A stretch of 10,000 nucleotides of DNA from Stephanodiscus triporus. Its lineage: Eukaryota > Bacillariophyta > Thalassiosirophyceae > Thalassiosirales > Thalassiosiraceae. Both the position numbers and the translations under genes were made by a program. This document shows positions 5,169-10,000 of the stretch, one piece after another. Location of the stretch: assembly GCA_036939755.1 (NCBI GenBank), contig JALLAZ010000072.1:70001-80000 (forward strand), read 5' to 3'. Every line of letters starts with the position of its first letter. The first letter of the stretch is position 1. The notes below the pieces were generated by a model that was given only the letters and a program-made list of their open reading frames with translations, did no database searches and was not told where the DNA came from.

Positions 5169-7805
5169 ATGCTAAAAAATCCATTTATTAAAGATTCAGT
5201 CACAAATCAGTATCAGACATTAATTAATCAAATTAATGCTCTAGAAAATAGCTTAAAACCATTAACTGATACCGAACTAAGAAATAAAACATTTCAATTA
5301 AAAAAACAATATCAACAAGAACAAGATTTAGACGCATTAATTGCCCAATCTTTTGCAATTACACGAGAAGCAAGTTTACGAACTTTAGGTCTTCGTCATT
5401 TTGATGTTCAATTACTTGGAGGCTTAGTTTTAAATAGCGGAAAAATTAGTGAAATGCGAACTGGTGAAGGAAAAACATTAGTTGCCACTTTACCAGCTTA
5501 TTTAAATGCTTTAACAAATAAAGGTGTTCATATTGTTACGGTAAATGATTATTTAGCAAGTCGTGACCAAGTCTCAATGGGACAAATCTATCGATTTTTA
5601 GGATTAGACACAGGTTTAATTCAAGAAGATATGGCCTTTTTAGAACGACAACAAAATTATAAAGCTGACATTACCTATGTAACAAATAATGAATTAGCAT
5701 TTGATTATTTGCGTGATAATATGGCATCAAATTTGAATCAAGTTGTATTACCACCTTTCAATTATTGTATTGTAGATGAAGTTGATTCTATCTTTATTGA
5801 TGAAGCACAAGTTCCATTAATTATTTCTCAAGCGGTGGAAACTTGTATTGATAAATATATTGTGGCAGCGGAAGTTTCTGACTATTTAGAGGTTAATGTT
5901 CATTTTAAAGTAGATGAAAAAAATAGAAATATTATTTTAACAGAACAAGGAACAGCTCAAATTGAAAAAATCTTACAAGTAGAAGATTTGTATAATCCTA
6001 ATGATCCTTGGATTCCTTATATTTTAAGTGCTATTAAAGCAACTGCTTTATTCTTCCGAAACGTCCATTATATTGTTCAAAACAATCAAATTATCATTGT
6101 TGATGAATTTACAGGTCGAATTATGCCAGATAGAAGATGGAATGAAGGGTTACATCAAGCTGTTGAGGCAAAAGAAGGAGTTCCGATTAGACAAAATACA
6201 GAAACAGCGGCATCTATAACTTATCAAAATTTTTTCTTGTTGTATCCTAAATTGTCAGGGATGACTGGAACCGCTAAAACATCCGAGGTAGAATTTGAAA
6301 AGATTTATAACTTACCAGTAGAAGAGATACCGACAGCCCGACCAAATCTTCGTAAAGACTTGCCTGACTTTGTTTATAAAGATAGTTTAACAAAATGGAC
6401 TGCTATTGCAGGAGAATGTAAATCTATTGCAAAAACAAAACAGCCAATTTTAATTGGGACAACAACAGTTGAAAATTCGGAAATGTTAGCAGATTTATTA
6501 AAAGAATATCAACTATCATATCGATTGTTAAATGCAAAACCAGAAAATGTAAAACGAGAATCAGAGATTGTTGCACAAGCTGGGGAAATTGGGAGTATTA
6601 CAATTGCGACAAATATGGCCGGGCGAGGAACAGATATTATTTTAGGTGGAAATATTACATTTAAAGTCCGAAAACAACTTTATAATATTTTAGTTTCTTA
6701 TAAAAACCAAAGTAATTCAACAAAATTAAATAATATTTTTCCTTTAGGAAAGGATATTATTTTTACTTCACAAAAATTTTTAAGTGTTTTAAATATATTA
6801 CTTAATGATTTTAAATTTTTAAGTTTATCATCAACTGGAATTTTAAAGTTCCTAAATGAAATTGATCAAATTCGAATTCCTAAAATCCCCTATCAATGTT
6901 CAATTAAATTTTTATTAAATGAACTAATAAAATTTGAGAAAAAAAATCAAAATATTAACAATAAAATTGTTAAAAACTTAGGGGGACTTTACATTATTGG
7001 AACCGAACGAAATAATTCTCGTCGAATAGATAATCAATTACGTGGGAGATGTGGACGCCAAGGTGATCCAGGAACTTCTAGATTTTTTTTAAGTTTAGAG
7101 GATGCGTTATTCCGAAATTTTGGAAGTTCAAAACTTCAAAACTTCATGCAAAATCAACTGTTAGATGATCTCCCACTGGAATCAAATTTATTAACTAAAA
7201 GTTTAGATGCTGCTCAAAAACGAGTAGAAGAAAGAGATTATGATGGAAGAAAATATTTATTTGATTACGATGATATATTAAATAAACAACGGAACATCGT
7301 ATATTACGAACGAAGAAAACTTTTAGAAAGTCAATCTCTTCGAGAAACAATTTTAGCTTATGGTGAGCAAGTTATTAAAGATATTATCAATTTATTGAAA
7401 GATCCTAAATTTACAAAAAATAGTTCTCTAATTGAAGAACTTTTTAAAACAAGGTTAGTAAGTTTAAATGAAGATTTAAATAACATAGATCCCTTCGAAT
7501 TAAAAACTTATTTATTTCAAGAATTTTGGTTATCTTATGAATCTAAAGTCTTAGAATTTGAAATATGTCAAATTGGTTTAATTAGATCCTTTGAACGTAC
7601 CATTATTCTTTATTATACAGATATTGCTTGGAAAGAACATTTACAAAAAATTGCATTATTACGTGATGCGGTAGGATGGAGAAGTTATGGGCAACGGAAT
7701 CCGTTGTTTGAATTTAAAGAAGAAGCCTATAATTTATTCCAAAATCGAAATATAACGATAAGACATTTATTAATTCGAGATTTTTTACATTCCTTTATCC
7801 TATAA
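5169..7805 (+). CDS. secA: Preprotein translocase ATPase SecA
   Basis: An 878-residue ATPase that drives proteins through the SecY/SecE channel of the thylakoid membrane. Motifs in order: Walker A TGEGKT at 98-103; VNDYLASRD at 125-133; Walker B IVDEVD at 201-206, followed by DEAQVPLIIS; the preprotein cross-linking region about 220-350; SGMTGTA at 363-369; second nucleotide-binding fold with IGTTTVENSE near 429-438, TNMAGRGTDIILGG at 481-494, and GTERNNSRRIDNQLRGRCGRQGDPG at 611-635 (arginine fingers). Helical scaffold and wing domains follow, with WKEHLQ at 821-826 and GWRSYGQRNPLFEFK at 836-850. The stretch at about 497-603 is an A/T-rich insertion between the last two ATPase motifs; cyanobacterial SecA also has an extended loop here. 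The C-terminal zinc-binding tail of E. coli SecA is absent (the protein ends DFLHSFIL). No Shine-Dalgarno is visible. All catalytic motifs are intact. Confidence 0.98.
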   Translation: MLKNPFIKDSVTNQYQTLINQINALENSLKPLTDTELRNKTFQLKKQYQQEQDLDALIAQSFAITREASLRTLGLRHFDVQLLGGLVLNSGKISEMRTGEGKTLVATLPAYLNALTNKGVHIVTVNDYLASRDQVSMGQIYRFLGLDTGLIQEDMAFLERQQNYKADITYVTNNELAFDYLRDNMASNLNQVVLPPFNYCIVDEVDSIFIDEAQVPLIISQAVETCIDKYIVAAEVSDYLEVNVHFKVDEKNRNIILTEQGTAQIEKILQVEDLYNPNDPWIPYILSAIKATALFFRNVHYIVQNNQIIIVDEFTGRIMPDRRWNEGLHQAVEAKEGVPIRQNTETAASITYQNFFLLYPKLSGMTGTAKTSEVEFEKIYNLPVEEIPTARPNLRKDLPDFVYKDSLTKWTAIAGECKSIAKTKQPILIGTTTVENSEMLADLLKEYQLSYRLLNAKPENVKRESEIVAQAGEIGSITIATNMAGRGTDIILGGNITFKVRKQLYNILVSYKNQSNSTKLNNIFPLGKDIIFTSQKFLSVLNILLNDFKFLSLSSTGILKFLNEIDQIRIPKIPYQCSIKFLLNELIKFEKKNQNINNKIVKNLGGLYIIGTERNNSRRIDNQLRGRCGRQGDPGTSRFFLSLEDALFRNFGSSKLQNFMQNQLLDDLPLESNLLTKSLDAAQKRVEERDYDGRKYLFDYDDILNKQRNIVYYERRKLLESQSLRETILAYGEQVIKDIINLLKDPKFTKNSSLIEELFKTRLVSLNEDLNNIDPFELKTYLFQEFWLSYESKVLEFEICQIGLIRSFERTIILYYTDIAWKEHLQKIALLRDAVGWRSYGQRNPLFEFKEEAYNLFQNRNITIRHLLIRDFLHSFIL

Positions 7806-7808
7806 AGG
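7792..7808 (+). promoter_or_regulatory. Small perfect hairpin spanning the secA stop codon
   Basis: 'cctttat' (7792-7798) and 'ataaagg' (7802-7808) form a 7-bp perfect stem with a 3-base loop. The secA stop TAA (7803-7805) lies in the right arm. A T-run (7818-7823) follows ten bases later. It could weaken transcription between secA and rpl34 or mark a cleavage site. It is too small to be called a strong terminator. Confidence 0.35.
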
Positions 7809-7846
7809 TTAAATTCGTTTTTTATTAAAAAAAAATAAATATATTT

Positions 7847-7993
7847 ATGACAAAACGTACTCTATCAAATAAAACTCGTTCGTCTATTTTAAAAGTATCG
7901 GGCTTTCGTGCTCGTATGGCGACAGCTCAAGGGAGAAAAATAATCAGAAATCGAAGACAAAAAGGTCGAAAGAAATTAGCAATTCCACGTTAA
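7847..7993 (+). CDS. rpl34: Ribosomal protein L34 (bL34)
   Basis: A 48-residue, strongly basic protein of the 50S subunit. It reads [20 protein letters not shown], then [20 protein letters not shown] and RKKLAIPR. The bL34 signature (G-K-R-T---S-RKR-R--GFR-RM-T--GR-I--RRR-KGRK-L) is recognisable from about residue 2 to the end, and the size is typical (44-50). The start is fixed by MTKRTL; there is no Shine-Dalgarno. It lies 41 bases after secA and is probably the last gene of the rpl21-rpl27-secA-rpl34 cluster, since a terminator-like hairpin follows eight bases after its stop. Confidence 0.95.
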   Translation: MTKRTLSNKTRSSILKVSGFRARMATAQGRKIIRNRRQKGRKKLAIPR

Positions 7994-8001
7994 TTAAATA
8001 A

Positions 8002-8051
8002 ATTATTAGAGTGAATCAGTTTTGTTTCCTCTAATAATAAACAATTTTTTT
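8002..8051 (+). terminator. Terminator-like hairpin after rpl34
   Basis: The arms 8002-8011 (attattagag) and 8029-8038 pair over 10 bp without mismatch. With U8012 bulged, three more pairs (8013-8015 with 8026-8028) extend the stem, leaving a 10-base loop. A run of seven T (8045-8051) follows six bases after the stem. This is the best rho-independent terminator candidate in the window and would end the ribosomal-protein/secA transcript before ycf46. Confidence 0.55.
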
Positions 8052-8063
8052 ATGTAAAATTAA

Positions 8064-8069
8064 TATAAT
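8064..8069 (+). promoter_or_regulatory. Candidate -10 box upstream of ycf46
   Basis: A perfect TATAAT lies 37 bases before the ycf46 ATG and just after the rpl34 terminator, where a new promoter is expected. The -35 position (around 8040-8046) holds only aacaatt, a poor match, so the call is tentative. Confidence 0.3.
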
Positions 8070-8106
8070 AATACTTTATTAAATAGAATTTTGATAGAAC
8101 GATTTT

Positions 8107-9600
8107 ATGAAATTTACTGATGAATTAACACTTTTATTAAAGGCTAGGTATCCTATAATTTACATTAATACGATTGAAGAGGACCGAGTAGAGTATATTA
8201 TCCGGAAATATATTAAAACCAGTTTAAATAGAAGTATTTATAGTTGGGATTTTATTGATGGATATACAAATAACCCGAATAATGAAGGATTTGCAAAGAG
8301 AAATCCAGTACAAGCACTTGAACTTGTAGAGCGATTAACCGCTCAAACTCCTGCTTTATTTTTATTAAAAGATTTTAATAGATTTTTAACAGATGTTTCA
8401 ATTTCAAGAAAATTAAAAAATATAAGTCGAATTCTAAAACTTCAACCAAAAACAATTATTATTATTGGATCAGAATTCAATATTCCAAAAGAATTATCTG
8501 ATTTAATTACAATTTTACAATTTCAATTACCTGTTGAAAGTGAAATTAATTATGAATTAAAAAGGTTAATTGAATCATTAAATATTCAAATTGATCCACA
8601 AATTTTAGAAAGTTTAACACGAGCATGCCAAGGTTTATCTCTGGAACGTATTAGACGTGTTTTATCAAGAATTATTGCGACTTATAAAACAATTGATGAG
8701 AATAGTATCAAACTATTATTAAATGAAAAAAAACAAATTATTAGTCAAACAGAAATTTTAGAATATTGGTCAGTGGATGAAACGATTTCTAAAATTGGTG
8801 GAGTTGATAATTTAAAAAATTGGTTAAAAAAACGGAAAACTTCTTTTGGCATTCAAGCATCCAATTATGGATTGCCAACCCCACGTGGATTATTATTGGT
8901 TGGAATTCAAGGAACTGGGAAATCTTTAACGGCTAAAGCTATTGCTAATGAATGGCAATTGCCTTTATTAAAATTAGATGTTGGTAAACTGTTTGGAGGA
9001 ATTGTTGGTGAATCGGAATCTCGTCTTCGCCAAATGATTCAAGTAGCAGAAACAATTTCACCTTGTATCTTATGGATTGATGAAATTGATAAAGCTTTTA
9101 GTAATAATAATAATACAGGGGATAGTGGTACTAGTAATCGTGTATTAGCAACATTTATAAGTTGGTTATCAGAAAAAACAAAGCCAGTTTTTGTAGTTGC
9201 AACAGCAAATAATGTAGATCTTTTACCGTTAGAAATTATTCGAAAAGGTCGATTCGATGAAATTTTTTTCTTAGATTTACCACAAAAACAAGAAAGAGAA
9301 CAAATTTTTAAGATTCATATTCAAGAATTTCGTCCTAATCGTTGGGAATTATTTGATTATTCAAAGTTAGCACAACTTTCTGAATCTTTCTCTGGTGCGG
9401 AAATTCGTCAAAGTATTATTGAAGCTATGTATCATGCTTTTTATGAAAAAAGAGAATTTACAACTGAAGATATTTGCTTATCGTTAACGCAATTAATACC
9501 TCTATCAAAGTTAGAAAATACTCAAACATTAAAGCTAAAAAATTGGGCAGTCTCTGGGCGAATTCGTCTTGCTTCTTCAAAATCTATTTCTTTAAATTAA
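8107..9600 (+). CDS. ycf46: Ycf46, AAA-type ATPase
   Basis: A 497-residue protein of the conserved plastid/cyanobacterial family Ycf46. The N-terminal half (1-220) carries no catalytic motif; in this family it resembles a degenerate ATPase domain, here with a hydrophobic strand IIIIG at 117-121. The C-terminal half is an AAA+ module: GLLLVGIQGTGKSLTAKAIA at 261-280 with Walker A GIQGTGKS (266-273), Walker B ILWIDEID (321-328), sensor 1 ATANN (365-369), the arginine-finger region RKGRFDE (379-385) and sensor-2-like SGAEIRQS (429-436). An N-rich spot (333-336) sits in the loop after Walker B. The soluble ATPase probably acts in the stroma; its substrate is unknown. A cyanobacterial mutant study, as I recall it, links it to CO2 uptake and use. 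It is followed after 7 bases by ccs1, so the two are probably co-transcribed. Complete, with intact ATPase motifs; no Shine-Dalgarno seen. Confidence 0.94.
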   Translation: MKFTDELTLLLKARYPIIYINTIEEDRVEYIIRKYIKTSLNRSIYSWDFIDGYTNNPNNEGFAKRNPVQALELVERLTAQTPALFLLKDFNRFLTDVSISRKLKNISRILKLQPKTIIIIGSEFNIPKELSDLITILQFQLPVESEINYELKRLIESLNIQIDPQILESLTRACQGLSLERIRRVLSRIIATYKTIDENSIKLLLNEKKQIISQTEILEYWSVDETISKIGGVDNLKNWLKKRKTSFGIQASNYGLPTPRGLLLVGIQGTGKSLTAKAIANEWQLPLLKLDVGKLFGGIVGESESRLRQMIQVAETISPCILWIDEIDKAFSNNNNTGDSGTSNRVLATFISWLSEKTKPVFVVATANNVDLLPLEIIRKGRFDEIFFLDLPQKQEREQIFKIHIQEFRPNRWELFDYSKLAQLSESFSGAEIRQSIIEAMYHAFYEKREFTTEDICLSLTQLIPLSKLENTQTLKLKNWAVSGRIRLASSKSISLN

Positions 9601-9607
9601 AATTCTT

Positions 9608-10000
9608 ATGAAACAAAATCTTTTTAAATCAATAGCTGATTTAAGATTTGCTATCTTTATTTTATTGATGATTGCCACTTTAAGTATCATTGGAACAGTT
9701 ATTGAGCAAGATCAATCAATTGAAACATATAAATTAAATTATCCCTTAACCAATAGAGTTTTTGGATTTTTATCATGGGATATTATTCTTCGGTTTGGTT
9801 TTGATCATATTTATAAAACATGGTGGTTTATTACACTTATTTTATTATTTGGGCTAAGTTTATTAACTTGCACTTTATTACAACAATTTCCATCTTTAAA
9901 AGTTGCTCGAAGATGTCAATTTTTCCGAACAACTCAGCAATTTTGTCGATTAAATATCTCAACGAATTTACAACATCTTTCTTTTTCACAATTATTATTC
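9608..10000 (+). CDS. ccs1: Cytochrome c biogenesis protein Ccs1 (Ycf44/ResB family), 3' end outside window
   Basis: The first 131 residues of an expected 400 or so. Ccs1 works with CcsA in system II cytochrome c maturation at the thylakoid membrane, delivering and attaching haem to apocytochromes (f, c6) on the lumen side. Visible features: an N-terminal cytoplasmic/stromal MKQNLFKSIADLRF; a first membrane helix at about 13-31 (FAIFILLMIATLSIIGT); the conserved VIEQDQS just after it (31-37); a short loop with FGFDHIYKTWWF at 63-74, which fits the family pattern G-DH-Y-TWWF; a second helix at about 73-92; then the conserved start of the large lumenal domain. The reading frame is open to the last base. 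The start lies 7 bases after the ycf46 stop. No Shine-Dalgarno is present. Confidence 0.92.
   Translation, partial: MKQNLFKSIADLRFAIFILLMIATLSIIGTVIEQDQSIETYKLNYPLTNRVFGFLSWDIILRFGFDHIYKTWWFITLILLFGLSLLTCTLLQQFPSLKVARRCQFFRTTQQFCRLNISTNLQHLSFSQLLF

Noticed and set aside
6028..6219. Open frame of 63 codons on the + strand
   Set aside because: It overlaps secA in another frame, and the secA frame is clearly the coding one.
1..10000. A new defence system, mobile element, CRISPR array or intron
   Set aside because: Every long open frame belongs to a known plastid family in an expected order; no transposase, integrase, direct-repeat array, intron core or G+C island is visible.

Overview
The window is a piece of a plastid (chloroplast) genome of the red-algal lineage, most likely a diatom or a close ochrophyte relative. 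Evidence: strongly A/T-biased protein genes with TAA/TAG stops; a bacterial-type rrl-rrf pair with no separate 4.5S gene; genes that land-plant and green-algal plastids have usually lost (secA, rbcR, rpl34, ycf46, ccs1, rpl27, psbY); and the order rrl-rrf-psbY-rpl32-trnL(UAG)-rbcR-rpl21-rpl27-secA-rpl34-ycf46-ccs1, which I recall from diatom plastids. A species cannot be named from the sequence alone. All genes lie on the + strand.

Layout. Positions 1 to about 2415 are the 3' four-fifths of 23S rRNA, followed by a strong 14-bp hairpin and the 5S rRNA (2461-2584). These would normally sit in the plastid inverted repeat, but no repeat edge can be seen here. Positions 2585-3550 are a loosely packed stretch holding psbY (photosystem II peptide), rpl32 and trnL(UAG), with strong A/T stem-loops after psbY and rpl32. 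From 3551 the genes become tightly packed: rbcR (LysR-type regulator), rpl21, rpl27, secA and rpl34, closed by a terminator-like hairpin at 8002-8038. Then come ycf46 (AAA-type ATPase) and the start of ccs1, cut by the window end.

How it fits together. The rRNAs, four ribosomal proteins and the tRNA supply plastid translation. SecA is the ATPase motor for thylakoid Sec translocation, a route used by some lumenal and membrane proteins. Ccs1 serves cytochrome c maturation on the lumen side. PsbY belongs to photosystem II. RbcR and Ycf46 are both linked, from work in red algae and cyanobacteria, to carbon fixation or CO2 use. Likely transcription units are the rRNA operon, psbY, rpl32, trnL with rbcR, rpl21-rpl27-secA-rpl34 (a good promoter candidate lies before rpl21), and ycf46-ccs1.

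I see no mobile element, CRISPR array, intron or foreign island. The gene content is conventional for this lineage. The items worth a second look are RNA-level and regulatory: stem-loops whose only imperfect pair is G-U on the + strand, two matches to an RbcR-type operator, a hairpin over the secA stop codon, and a 13-A run inside rbcR.
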